Part shown: positions 1 to 8,306 of the stretch, in pieces
How positions within the stretch are numbered: the stretch's first letter is position 1
How the letters are laid out: every line of letters starts with the position of its first letter
From: JACKDX01 sp964640175
Lineage (GTDB): Bacteria; Myxococcota_A; Polyangia; Polyangiales; GCA-016699535
Direction of reading: 5' to 3'
DNA: 64,000 nt
Assembly: GCA_964640175.1 (NCBI GenBank)
Contig: CAZXFW010000002.1
Span: forward strand, 62,001 to 126,000
The notes under the pieces: generated by a model
The model's input: only the letters and a program-made list of their open reading frames with translations
What the model was told of the DNA's origin: nothing
The model's database searches: none
Made by a program: the position numbers and the translations under genes

Positions 1-694
1 ACATCTCGCGAACTTGCTGCACCATCGGAGTATGACCACATAGATAAAACTCCTGGGGGTTTGATGTGTCCATGAGATCCAAAAGATGGTCTTGCACATA
101 CCCCGTGCGACCTTGCCACGCATGGGAAGGATGAGAAAGCGTCAGACTGTAGGTCAGGTGCGGATGGGTAGCAGCCCATGTTTCAAACTCGTTGCGCCAT
201 AAGACCCGTGATTCATCACGGTGTCCTGCAAGCACGACAAGGGGCGCCGCAAGCGGCCCTTGTGATGTCAACGCCGCTTGCAGCATGGCGCGAAACGGCG
301 TCAGTCCTGTCCCCGTTCCAATGAACGCGGCGGGTGCACGTAAACTTTTTGTCCATGGGAAACCACCCGACGGTCCCCATGCTGTCAGCGTGGTCCCAGG
401 CGCCATCTTCAATAACTGCTGGCCGCTTTGCTCGCCATAATCGCGTAGCGCAATTTCGATGCGATTACGGCCTAACGATCCTACCGATGAGGCCAGGGAC
501 AAAAAAATGTCATTGCCATCTTCGGGCCGGAAAACCATCCACTGACCCGGATGGTACTCAAAAGCCGTTTCAGACAACACCTCGAACTCCATGAGATACA
601 CCTCAGGCACGAGCAGAGCCGTTTGGACTAAACGCAAGGTGTGGCGCTCTTCTATCCTTGACCAACTAAGTTTGGATTTTCTGGTATAGAGCAT
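1..694 (-). CDS. FAD/NAD(P)-binding oxidoreductase, ferredoxin-NADP reductase family (C-terminus cut by window)
   Basis: An uninterrupted minus-strand frame from an ATG at 694 runs off the left edge, giving at least 231 residues. It reads as a ferredoxin/flavodoxin-NADP reductase type flavoprotein. The FAD-binding part has a motif FLSLASS (like the family's RxYS-type motif), followed by a pyridine-nucleotide half with GTGTGLTPFRAML and, near the edge, YLCGHTPMVQQVRE. Such proteins move electrons between NAD(P)H and a ferredoxin, flavodoxin or fused partner in the cytoplasm; the exact partner cannot be told from this fragment. It diverges from the LpoA-like gene with only 46 bases between starts. 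The start is the first ATG in frame and has no strong Shine-Dalgarno, so a later ATG near 595 is possible. Confidence 0.75.
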   Translation of the reverse strand, partial: MLYTRKSKLSWSRIEERHTLRLVQTALLVPEVYLMEFEVLSETAFEYHPGQWMVFRPEDGNDIFLSLASSVGSLGRNRIEIALRDYGEQSGQQLLKMAPGTTLTAWGPSGGFPWTKSLRAPAAFIGTGTGLTPFRAMLQAALTSQGPLAAPLVVLAGHRDESRVLWRNEFETWAATHPHLTYSLTLSHPSHAWQGRTGYVQDHLLDLMDTSNPQEFYLCGHTPMVQQVREM

Positions 695-706
695 GGCTTG
701 GTGTGT

Positions 707-722
707 ATGACCGATAGGTCAT
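707..722. promoter_or_regulatory. Inverted repeat in a divergent promoter region (operator candidate)
   Basis: ATGACC-GATA-GGTCAT is a perfect 6-base inverted repeat with a 4-base centre. It lies in the middle of the 46 bases separating the divergent starts at 694 and 741. Position and symmetry suit a dimeric regulator that controls both genes, but no regulator gene adjoins it and no clear -10/-35 pair was recognised. Confidence 0.35.
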
Positions 723-740
723 CGTAGATGAAGGGTTGAT

Positions 741-2663
741 ATGTACTTTTTTCAACAAAAACCAGCAGCCTGTGTCTTTCGCGGAAAAATCTCCCTATGG
801 CAAGGGGCCATTGTATGGAGCCTGCTGGCTGCCCATTGCGCCTCCACACCTCAAAAACTTGAGTCACTCCCTACCCTAACCTCAAAAAACGCCGCAGCTC
901 AACTGGACTATGATCGCGCCTCTGAAGCCGAAGCTCAGCACCACATCCAGCAGGCCGGGACATTGTATCAGGCATTTTTGGAGCGGTACCCGGACGATTC
1001 TCTGATTCCACTGGCACGTTTGGGGTTGGGACGTATATTACTTAACCAAGGCGCTCCCGAAAAAGCGGACGAGCAATTCTTAACACTTCGATCCCATGCG
1101 CATGCAGGAATACGCGAACGGGCTGAACTTTACCATGGCGTAGCACTCGCTGAACAAGGACAATCCAACGAAGCAATCCCTCTGTTGATGCCCTACGTGG
1201 GCCGAACCGCCGATGCACACGATAAACAATGGCTTGAACGATCGCTTCTCAAAGCCGCTGAAGCAAGCAAGGACAGCGTCTTATCGCTACGAGCGCTGGC
1301 AACTCTGCAAGAGGAGGGAGATGCGGCAAATCGGCCGAACGTAAACCGTGTATTAAAAGCACAGCTTATCAAGGCCACTCACGACGATGTGCTCAAAGCC
1401 TACCAAAGCTTACCTCGCAATAGCACGGTATGGGGAATCGTGGCCAAGCAAGCGTTTCGACATGCGTTTGAGCAAGGCGACACAGCTCTCGCACAAAACA
1501 TCGCCAATGAGCTAAACGAACAACGCGTTCCACTGGAAGCAGACGTGCGCATGATGATGGTTCGCCTGGAACAGCGACACCAAGTAGATCACAACAAAAT
1601 TGGCGTGCTCTTACCTCTTAGTGGCCGTGCAAAACTTATCGGACAGTCTGCGTTGCAAGCATTACAGCTCGCAGCTAGCGAAGACGGCGTCTCCTTGGCA
1701 GACCATCTAATCATTAAGGACACCGCAGGCGATCCCACCAAGGCAGCGAATGCGTTCGACGAACTACTTGAGCACGAGCACGTGATCGCCGTGATTGGCC
1801 CAGTCGTCTACGATGCCGTGCTTAGCGTAGCCGAACGAGCCAAATACACGGAAATTCCCGTGCTTACACTTACCAATACGGCACGCGTCACTGAAGCAGG
1901 CAAAACCTTATTGCGCCTGCTTCCAAGCCCTCAAGGTGAGTTGTCCGCGCTCGTCCGACGAGCCAAAGAACGCGGCGCCCAACGCTTTGGCATTCTTTAT
2001 CCAGACGGCAAGTATGGACAGACCATGCGTGAGACCTTCTTAGAAACTGTACGCCAGCAACAAGGTTTGGTGGTATTCAACCAAGCGTATCCGCCTGGAA
2101 CAACCCATTTCAAGGAAGCCATACAAACGTTGCAGCGCTCAGGTGCACAGGCGCTTTTTATTCCAGACACCTCCAAAGCCATCGCGCTGATTGCACCCAC
2201 ACTTGCAGCCATGGGGCTTTGGAGCATGGCACCTGATACCAAACCCTCTAAAGGCCAAGCGATCACGCTTATCCTTCCGCATGCAGGTTTTGACCTCACA
2301 TTGGCTTCACTCGTCGGCCGCTACCTTCAGGGAGCTGTGTTCTCAGTGCCTTTTGACCCTGCCTTACAGCAGGCTTCGGTTCAGCATTTTTCACAGCGCT
2401 ACCGTGAACAATTCAATGCGGAACCAGACGTGTTTGCGGCGTATGCCTACGATGCCTATCAACTGATACGCGCGGGCATTCGTGCAGGCATTCAATCACG
2501 CACTGAACTTCTGACGTTTCTCACCTCACACCACACCACCGTGACCACGGTGTCAGCGGCTCATGGATTCACACCGGATCGAGGGCCACGCCAGGAAACG
2601 CAACTCGTAGAATTGATAGGCACAGAGTTTGTGACGCTACCACCACCCGTGCCCGCACAGTAA
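741..2663 (+). CDS. Penicillin-binding protein activator, LpoA/LppC-like (TPR plus periplasmic-binding fold)
   Basis: The 640-residue protein has a hydrophobic N-terminus ending in an LLAAHC stretch that could be a weak lipobox. A helical TPR-like region follows (about residues 55-275), then a type-1 periplasmic-binding-protein fold (about 285-630) opening with KIGVLLPLSG and containing AVIGPVVYDAV and GILYPDGKYGQ. This layout matches LpoA, the outer-membrane lipoprotein that activates the bifunctional penicillin-binding protein PBP1A. The assignment to activation of cell-wall synthesis is by family. A branched-chain amino-acid receptor is less likely because of the TPR half. It converges on the kinase gene with three bases between stops. 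Confidence 0.72.
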   Translation: MYFFQQKPAACVFRGKISLWQGAIVWSLLAAHCASTPQKLESLPTLTSKNAAAQLDYDRASEAEAQHHIQQAGTLYQAFLERYPDDSLIPLARLGLGRILLNQGAPEKADEQFLTLRSHAHAGIRERAELYHGVALAEQGQSNEAIPLLMPYVGRTADAHDKQWLERSLLKAAEASKDSVLSLRALATLQEEGDAANRPNVNRVLKAQLIKATHDDVLKAYQSLPRNSTVWGIVAKQAFRHAFEQGDTALAQNIANELNEQRVPLEADVRMMMVRLEQRHQVDHNKIGVLLPLSGRAKLIGQSALQALQLAASEDGVSLADHLIIKDTAGDPTKAANAFDELLEHEHVIAVIGPVVYDAVLSVAERAKYTEIPVLTLTNTARVTEAGKTLLRLLPSPQGELSALVRRAKERGAQRFGILYPDGKYGQTMRETFLETVRQQQGLVVFNQAYPPGTTHFKEAIQTLQRSGAQALFIPDTSKAIALIAPTLAAMGLWSMAPDTKPSKGQAITLILPHAGFDLTLASLVGRYLQGAVFSVPFDPALQQASVQHFSQRYREQFNAEPDVFAAYAYDAYQLIRAGIRAGIQSRTELLTFLTSHHTTVTTVSAAHGFTPDRGPRQETQLVELIGTEFVTLPPPVPAQ

Positions 2664-2666
2664 ATG

Positions 2667-3905
2667 CTATAGCTTTCCGAGCCACCACATGGCAGCGGCT
2701 ACCAAAATCCCAGCAACCACAATACTTGTTAACATAGGGCCTAACCACGACCGCGTAGGCAAAAACACCTCAGGAGCCATCAATGAATCGTCGAACTCTG
2801 GTTTGGTCGTAAGACGAATGGGCTTTGCCGATGGCACATGTTGCTGCGGAGCAGGCGCTGACGAACGCAAAGGCACAGCAGGTTTTTTCGTATTAGAAGC
2901 ACGAAGGGCATCGACAACATCACTTTCCGGGAGATGTGCCCAACGCTCGATGTGCGCGGCAATGCCATAAGCCTGACACACTGCGCTTGCAAACTCCAAC
3001 GCTGTTGAATGGCGCTTTGTTTTGTCTTTTTCCAACGCTTTGGCGATCACAGCATCCATCTCCAACGGACACTCTGTGGCAATCGTGCTGGGAGGCGGAG
3101 GTTGATACTGCAGGATTTTCATCAACACTTCAGCAACGTTGTTTGCTCCAAATGCAACTTGGCCTGTCAACAATTCATAGAGAATTGATCCAAACGCAAA
3201 CACATCTGAACGCTGGTCAAGATCTTGCTTTCCCATGGCCTGCTCAGGTGACATGTAAAAAGGAGAGCCCAATGTCGTCCCAATCGCCGTGAGCTTTGGG
3301 CCCATTTCAACCTGCGCTTTGACTGAACCAAAATCCAAAAGCTTAGCAATCAAACCCGTCTCATCACGGCATAAGAAAATGTTGTCTGGCTTCAAATCTC
3401 GGTGCACATAGCCAAACGAATGCGCATAATCCAATGCCATCGCAATCTGGCTTATCAAACGGATAATCTGCGCAGGGGTTAGTTTCTCGTTGCGCCGCAG
3501 TGTCTCCCCAAGCTCTTCGCCGTGAAGAAATTCCATGGTCATAAAGTGAGAGCCATCCCCTGTCCGGCCCACATCAATGACGGTAACAATATAGGGATAG
3601 GACATCAGTTTGCCCGCCTCGGCTTCACGCTTAAACCGTTCCAGTGCAATGCGATCGCGAGCCACATGCGCATGAAGCACTTTGACTGCCACTTTCTCGC
3701 GGGTCTGAGCGTGACGGCCCTCATAGACCCTGCCGGTAGCACCATCAGCCACCGGTGCAGCAATCACATAGTCCCCCAACTGCTGTCCCAACCGCAAATC
3801 GGCGCTCTCAGCAGGCATGTCCAAGATCAACACGCTGCCGTCATTTCCGCAAAAAGCCAAATCCCCAGAAAACTTGGCGCCACATTTTACGCATTTACGA
3901 GCCAC
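2667..3905 (-). CDS. Membrane-anchored Ser/Thr protein kinase with N-terminal zinc ribbon
   Basis: This is a eukaryotic-type kinase of 412 residues. It opens with a ribbon C5-x2-C8-x10-C19 followed by GNDG, with only three cysteines, as seen in some myxobacterial kinases. The catalytic domain spans about 45-310: glycine loop near 52-63, VAVK lysine at 75, HRD at 168-170 with DLKPDN, and DFG at 191-193, so it should be active. After a proline-rich linker a single membrane segment lies near 392-410, leaving no large periplasmic sensor. The start is GTG; an in-frame TAG lies just upstream, so no longer start exists. It is last in an operon after the Roadblock gene (64-base gap), which suggests signalling partners. 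Confidence 0.88.
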   Translation of the reverse strand: MARKCVKCGAKFSGDLAFCGNDGSVLILDMPAESADLRLGQQLGDYVIAAPVADGATGRVYEGRHAQTREKVAVKVLHAHVARDRIALERFKREAEAGKLMSYPYIVTVIDVGRTGDGSHFMTMEFLHGEELGETLRRNEKLTPAQIIRLISQIAMALDYAHSFGYVHRDLKPDNIFLCRDETGLIAKLLDFGSVKAQVEMGPKLTAIGTTLGSPFYMSPEQAMGKQDLDQRSDVFAFGSILYELLTGQVAFGANNVAEVLMKILQYQPPPPSTIATECPLEMDAVIAKALEKDKTKRHSTALEFASAVCQAYGIAAHIERWAHLPESDVVDALRASNTKKPAVPLRSSAPAPQQHVPSAKPIRLTTKPEFDDSLMAPEVFLPTRSWLGPMLTSIVVAGILVAAAMWWLGKL

Positions 3906-3969
3906 GCTCTTATGCTAGAGGAGACCTCGAAGAACCGCAATCCTGAACACGCAGAAGAAAAGCCACAGG

Positions 3970-4392
3970 TCAGTTTTTATCCCATGATGGAGTTTCGATA
4001 TCTGCCTCGGCCCGAAGTTCTTCCGAGGTGACGTCCATGGCTTTACGCAAGGCGGCATCCGGCACCTCACTGCCTGCGACCACCACCAGCAAATAGTCCG
4101 GACTCACCCTTTGAATAAAAAACTCGCGCTGTTCGCAGCGAATCGTAAGAACCACGCCAGTGCCCAATGCCAAATTTTCACTCACAAGAATGCTTTCTTG
4201 CATGATTGACATAAAGGTGGCGGCAGCAATTTTAGCCTCAAACGGATCAATCGATGAACAATAATCAATACTTTCGCCTTCGGAATCAACAAATACCGCT
4301 GCCACTATGCCATCGTAAGCGCGCCACAAACGACGAAGAATCTCAGTAAACGCGGTTGTATCAAGATCGCGCGGCGCTTCATGATTTGCCAT
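3970..4392 (-). CDS. Roadblock/LC7-domain protein
   Basis: This small cytoplasmic protein (140 residues) has the alternating helix-strand pattern of Roadblock/LC7 proteins: a helix LRRLWRAYDGIVAAVFVDSEG, a central helix AKIAAATFMSIMQ and the strand pair VVLTIRCEQREFFIQRVSP. Bacterial members such as MglB dimerise and act as regulators of small Ras-like GTPases, for example in Myxococcus polarity. No GTPase gene is next to it; instead it sits between a parvulin lipoprotein gene (9 bases upstream) and a Ser/Thr kinase gene. The partner is therefore unknown. The family call rests on pattern only. Confidence 0.6.
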   Translation of the reverse strand: MANHEAPRDLDTTAFTEILRRLWRAYDGIVAAVFVDSEGESIDYCSSIDPFEAKIAAATFMSIMQESILVSENLALGTGVVLTIRCEQREFFIQRVSPDYLLVVVAGSEVPDAALRKAMDVTSEELRAEADIETPSWDKN

Positions 4393-4401
4393 AGCTAATT
4401 G

Positions 4402-5349
4402 CTAACCGTCCTGATCGCTTTCATAATCTTCGGCGAGCGCCTTATGTATAGCTGACTCGAACATCGTTACGGAATACGTTTTTTTTAACTCCGAAAGCAA
4501 CGATTCCATACGCGCCCTGCGCTCTTTCGTAGAAATCTCTTCCCTTAACTCAGGCGCTGCTTTTTTGAGACTGACCGACGAACTCTTCTTAATTTCTCGC
4601 AAATAAATAGCATGCCATCCATACACGGTACGTACTGGCTTGGGATACAATCCAGGCCGTTTCATACTGAACAACGCTTCTTTGAACGACTCAAGCACAG
4701 GAGCGTTCTCGTCAATCGAGGGCAACTGCTCCGCATGGACCTGAAAAGGATAGCCCTCTACCCCTTCGTATTGGGCCAATGTTGCATTGATGTCTTTACT
4801 TTTGGAAAACTCCGCAATAGCGCCTTGAATAAAACGAAGCGCCTTTTGCTGAACCTCTGGAGGGCTCGACTTGTCAAATCGCGCCAACACATGAATCGAA
4901 GCTCTGGTTTCTGGCTTCACGAATCGAGACTGTTGACTCTGGTAGGCATGCTCAACTTTTTCTGCAGTAATTTCCTCGGGATAAGTTCCTGCCTCAACCC
5001 TTTTTTTCAATAGCGCCTGGGCTAATAGACGCTCTCGCCCTCGAACCACGGGTGCAGCATCACGATAACCAAGCACCATCGCTCGCTCTGCTAAAAGCGC
5101 TTCATCTTGCAACACTCGAAGCGCTTGTTCTTTAGTGAAACCAGTCTGTTTCATCACGTTAAGCAGTGACTCTTTGTAGATAGGCCGAGCATTGACCGTA
5201 GAGACCACTTCCTTGGCTAGCGGCGAAACCGTTTCTTGGTTTGACGAGCCGCCTTCCCTGTCTTTATGACAAGCAGAACCAAGCGCTATCTGAAAGCATA
5301 GGGTGAGATATACACTCAAACGAGGGCTTTGCACGATGCTACCTCGCAT
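4402..5349 (-). CDS. Parvulin-type peptidyl-prolyl isomerase lipoprotein (SurA/PpiC-like)
   Basis: The 315-residue precursor has a signal peptide ending in a lipobox LGSAC, then a SurA-like N-terminal helical region, and a parvulin domain around residues 150-260. That domain contains ASIHVLARF and a closing VRTVYGWHAIYLREI, the usual parvulin C-terminal strand. It should assist folding of exported outer-membrane proteins in the periplasm. The start is uncertain: ATG at 5349 lacks a clear ribosome site, whereas a GTG at 5334 has GAGG seven bases upstream and still leaves a full signal peptide. It lies 10 bases after the HEAT lipoprotein gene and 9 before the Roadblock gene. Confidence 0.78.
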   Translation of the reverse strand: MRGSIVQSPRLSVYLTLCFQIALGSACHKDREGGSSNQETVSPLAKEVVSTVNARPIYKESLLNVMKQTGFTKEQALRVLQDEALLAERAMVLGYRDAAPVVRGRERLLAQALLKKRVEAGTYPEEITAEKVEHAYQSQQSRFVKPETRASIHVLARFDKSSPPEVQQKALRFIQGAIAEFSKSKDINATLAQYEGVEGYPFQVHAEQLPSIDENAPVLESFKEALFSMKRPGLYPKPVRTVYGWHAIYLREIKKSSSVSLKKAAPELREEISTKERRARMESLLSELKKTYSVTMFESAIHKALAEDYESDQDG

Positions 5350-5359
5350 ACGTCATCGG

Positions 5360-7039
5360 TTATCCACGACTTTTTAGACGTGCCCGAGTAAGTTGGGCCA
5401 ATGAACGAATTTGGTTCCAGCTTGCACGCCCCTGCTCTGCTTCTTGCACTTGGGTAATCTTTGCGACAGCTTCAGGACTCCCCTTGGTGGCCAAATAATC
5501 GATCACATAGAGGACATCTGCACGCACTTCAGCGGACGGATGACCAAGCTGCTCAATCAACGCTGAAAGCGCTGTTGCATCTGCCCGACCATACCGCGCA
5601 ACCATATACGTTGCTTTTCCGACAATCGTAGGATCATTGGCTTTGAGCTTACCCACCCAACAGCGCAATGACGTATCGCACTCCTCTATCGCCGCCAAAG
5701 TGGCCTTGTTATCTTTTTCAAAGGTCGCACGGAAGCCACCATCTTGAGACCCAGGTTCGCTTTGGATCAATGCGGCTGCCGCCTGAGCCTCTGCTTTGTT
5801 CGCCAATAACGTATACGCACGCAAGGCCATCACCCTTAGCTGCGGCAACTCCGTTTCCTCGCGCTGAGCCTCGCCCAGGAGAAATGGAAGCAAGCCAGGC
5901 TCGATCATGTGTTGCATTGCTGCAATCAATTGAGGCCGATTTTCTTTGTTAACTTGGTCGTATACGGTGCGCAAGGCTTCAGCGATAGCCGCGTTGTCAG
6001 GGCCTTGCCGCGAGATACGCACTAAAGCTGCCACAGCTCCGAGCTGCCGACCGCGATCCGCTTGCTTTGTCTCAGCAAGCAAGGCAGGCATGGCCTCTCT
6101 CATGCCAAGCTCTCCCAAACCATAACTGGCTTCTATCGCCATGACACTCGCAGGAGTCATCGACGAAGCGACTTGTGGATCTTGAGCTCGCACGGCATCG
6201 ATGTAGCTGTGAACAAGCGCTAACACCTCAGGGTTTCGACCTGAAAGGACATCCATAAGAGGCTTGAGCGCTGGCTTGCCCACGGCAACCAACGCCTGAG
6301 CCGCAACGTCATTCATACGCAAGCGCGCATTGGTCTTATCAAACATGAATAGCCCTTTGATAAGAACAGGAACAGCCGCGATGTCGCCGATGTCTGCAAG
6401 TTCTTGCATGGCCAAACGCTTAAACAAAAAATTCTGAGACTCTTTTTCCGAAGTAATCACCTCAACCAAAACGGGCACGCCTAGTTCTTGGCCGATGCTG
6501 CCAATGGCTTCAATAAACTCCTTGCGCATGCGGTTATCGACAGGTCGCGGTTGTGTCACTCGATCCAAAGCATAGGCCAACGCCTTGGTGACTTCGGCTC
6601 GACGCGCTTCGGGAATCTCGATCATCCGCAAGGTGCGCGCTGCCCGGATTGCATGCTCTTCGTTTACTTCAGGACGCCAATCCAATGCTTTCAGTAGCGC
6701 CGGCAAAGATCGGGGATCCCGAACTTCATACAGCAAATCGAGGATCAAGCGCCCATTGCGATTATCTTCAGGATGCTGAAGGTATGTGTTGGTAAGAGGC
6801 TCGACGATGATGTCCGCCAATTGGCTCACCTCAGGTGCTTGTCGGTTCCCCCCATGATCGCTAAGAGCCTTGGCATATATACGTGTGAGGTTGGCGACTG
6901 CATTTTCACGCCGAACGGGATCACTAAGCTCTTTGGCCTGACCCACAGGATCACTCGCGTTGGCATGACACCCGCTCAACACCAAAAACAGTGTCCATGT
7001 GACATAATTCCGGTTCAATATCCTAAGCCTAGCCATCAT
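5360..7039 (-). CDS. HEAT-repeat lipoprotein
   Basis: The open frame begins far upstream, but the ATG pair at 7039/7036 is preferred. It is preceded by GGAGG (5-8 bases away), starts a lipoprotein signal ending in LSGC, and avoids a long overlap with the upstream gene. The mature protein (about 540 residues) is a chain of HEAT/PBS-lyase-like helical repeats, for example LPALLKALDWRP, VPVLIKGLF and LKPLMDVLSGRNPEVLALVHSYI. Such solenoids bind other proteins; no catalytic motif is visible. It is probably a periplasmic or outer-membrane scaffold. It is the third gene of the pyrE operon and one of three HEAT proteins in the window. Confidence 0.75.
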   Translation of the reverse strand: MMARLRILNRNYVTWTLFLVLSGCHANASDPVGQAKELSDPVRRENAVANLTRIYAKALSDHGGNRQAPEVSQLADIIVEPLTNTYLQHPEDNRNGRLILDLLYEVRDPRSLPALLKALDWRPEVNEEHAIRAARTLRMIEIPEARRAEVTKALAYALDRVTQPRPVDNRMRKEFIEAIGSIGQELGVPVLVEVITSEKESQNFLFKRLAMQELADIGDIAAVPVLIKGLFMFDKTNARLRMNDVAAQALVAVGKPALKPLMDVLSGRNPEVLALVHSYIDAVRAQDPQVASSMTPASVMAIEASYGLGELGMREAMPALLAETKQADRGRQLGAVAALVRISRQGPDNAAIAEALRTVYDQVNKENRPQLIAAMQHMIEPGLLPFLLGEAQREETELPQLRVMALRAYTLLANKAEAQAAAALIQSEPGSQDGGFRATFEKDNKATLAAIEECDTSLRCWVGKLKANDPTIVGKATYMVARYGRADATALSALIEQLGHPSAEVRADVLYVIDYLATKGSPEAVAKITQVQEAEQGRASWNQIRSLAQLTRARLKSRG

Positions 7040-7067
7040 TGCCGCCTCCGTGTCGCGTAACCATACC

Positions 7068-7715
7068 TCAACTGCCGTCGCTTTGAAATTTCCACTGCAA
7101 ATCGAGTGTACCCAACGCCCCAGTAAACCGTAGGATCGCATACGTGCTATGTTGGGTAAGCACGGGTTCTTGATTGGGGAATCGACCCGGAAATGAGATA
7201 CGGAATGCCATGCGATGGCGCGATATCGTTGGGAAATAGACCCGTTCAGGCGCATACACACCATCGATTTTATCGATTTTGACAGGCGTTATGCTCTGGC
7301 CTTTGTCATTAATAAGAATAGCCCGCCAAGCCGTGTGCTTGGACGTGAGATCACTTTCACGAAAGTTGGATCCCGCCAATGTCACTAAAAAGCTGTGTGT
7401 ATTGAGCGAGCCTTGATGTGCCGTATGCAACATTTGCTCGCGTTCCGTGGTGGTCAGTCCATAATCATACGCGTAGCGTACCGTGTAAGCCCATCGGAAG
7501 TCCCAGGCCTCAAATGTTGCCGCTGCCGCCAGGACGTACTGGAGCTGGCCCATTTCAAATTCTTCATTTTCACGTGTCCAACGCTCATAGACCTCTTCAT
7601 AATCACCTGGGGCATACGAACGAGCGCCGTACTTGAGTGTGACCGGGGACGAACCACATCCTAATACACACCATACCAAGCCCATGGCCAAGACCTTAAC
7701 TTTCATGCTACGCAT
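7068..7715 (-). CDS. Lipoprotein of unknown function
   Basis: I do not recognise a family. From the ATG at 7715 (or the ATG at 7706, nine bases later) the product starts MRSMKVKVLAM and has a clear lipobox LGCG, giving about 215 residues. The mature part is rich in aromatic residues and looks like a mixed helix-strand domain: a helical first half around EEVYERWTRENEEF and strands near the end (YAILRFTGALGTLDLQWKF). The start overlaps the pyrE stop by a few bases, so translation is probably coupled. The HEAT lipoprotein follows after 28 bases, and the two may act in the same envelope complex. Confidence 0.55.
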   Translation of the reverse strand: MRSMKVKVLAMGLVWCVLGCGSSPVTLKYGARSYAPGDYEEVYERWTRENEEFEMGQLQYVLAAAATFEAWDFRWAYTVRYAYDYGLTTTEREQMLHTAHQGSLNTHSFLVTLAGSNFRESDLTSKHTAWRAILINDKGQSITPVKIDKIDGVYAPERVYFPTISRHRMAFRISFPGRFPNQEPVLTQHSTYAILRFTGALGTLDLQWKFQSDGS

Positions 7716-8304
7716 GTTCCTCTGTTTCTTGCAGAAAATCTTGGCGCGTATAGATCGACACAAACTCCAAACCTTCTTTTTCTATGACCTCTTTGCCACC
7801 CTGGCTCCGATCCACCAATGCAACTACGCCCACGACATTAAACCCTTGGTCTCTAAGCCGCTCTACAGCGTTTAGCGTGGAGCCCCCCGTGGTCACCACA
7901 TCTTCCAACACCACCACAGACGCCCCCGTCCCCAGATGGGAGCCCCCCTCTACCCAACGCGCGCTTCCATGGTCCTTGATGTGCTTACGCACGTACAACG
8001 CATCCAGCGGTTTTCCTTTCAGGCTCGAGACCGTTGCCACTGCCGAAGCCAAAGGGCAACCTCCAAGCTCTACGCCAGCAACCGCTTGGATAGGTTGGGA
8101 AAATTTACCAATTGCAGCTAAAAACGCCTTTGCGACCTGCACATGCCCTTCTGCCAAAAGCACGGTTTGCTTACAATCAATAAAGAACGTGCTCTTCTGG
8201 CCAGAGGCAAGTATGACCTCACGTCGTTCAAAGCTATGCGTTTTAAGAAGTTCCAGGAGCCGATCCACGGCCGGTAGGCTGCGACGAGAATCAAAGAAAG
8301 GCAA
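7708..8304 (-). CDS. pyrE: Orotate phosphoribosyltransferase
   Basis: PyrE joins orotate to phosphoribosyl pyrophosphate to form OMP, the fifth step of pyrimidine synthesis, in the cytoplasm. The 198-residue frame carries the PRPP loop EDVVTTGGS at 134-142, the ASGQKSTFFIDCK substrate-binding region at 33-45 and the flexible-loop lysine stretch YVRKHIKDHG. The start is not an ATG: TTG at 8304 is the first option after an in-frame TAG, and a GTG at codon 13 is the alternative. The TTG lies only two bases from the divergent gshA start. It heads an operon whose remaining genes encode envelope and signalling proteins. Confidence 0.93.
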   Translation of the reverse strand: MPFFDSRRSLPAVDRLLELLKTHSFERREVILASGQKSTFFIDCKQTVLLAEGHVQVAKAFLAAIGKFSQPIQAVAGVELGGCPLASAVATVSSLKGKPLDALYVRKHIKDHGSARWVEGGSHLGTGASVVVLEDVVTTGGSTLNAVERLRDQGFNVVGVVALVDRSQGGKEVIEKEGLEFVSIYTRQDFLQETEEHA

Positions 8305-8306
8305 GT

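Noticed and set aside
4612..5013. Plus-strand open frame of 133 codons
   Set aside because: It is antisense to the parvulin lipoprotein gene, which has clear motifs; no ribosome site or family match.
7040..7264. N-terminal extension of the HEAT lipoprotein
   Set aside because: It overlaps the upstream lipoprotein gene by 197 bases, has no signal peptide at its start, and the internal ATG has a good ribosome site and lipobox.
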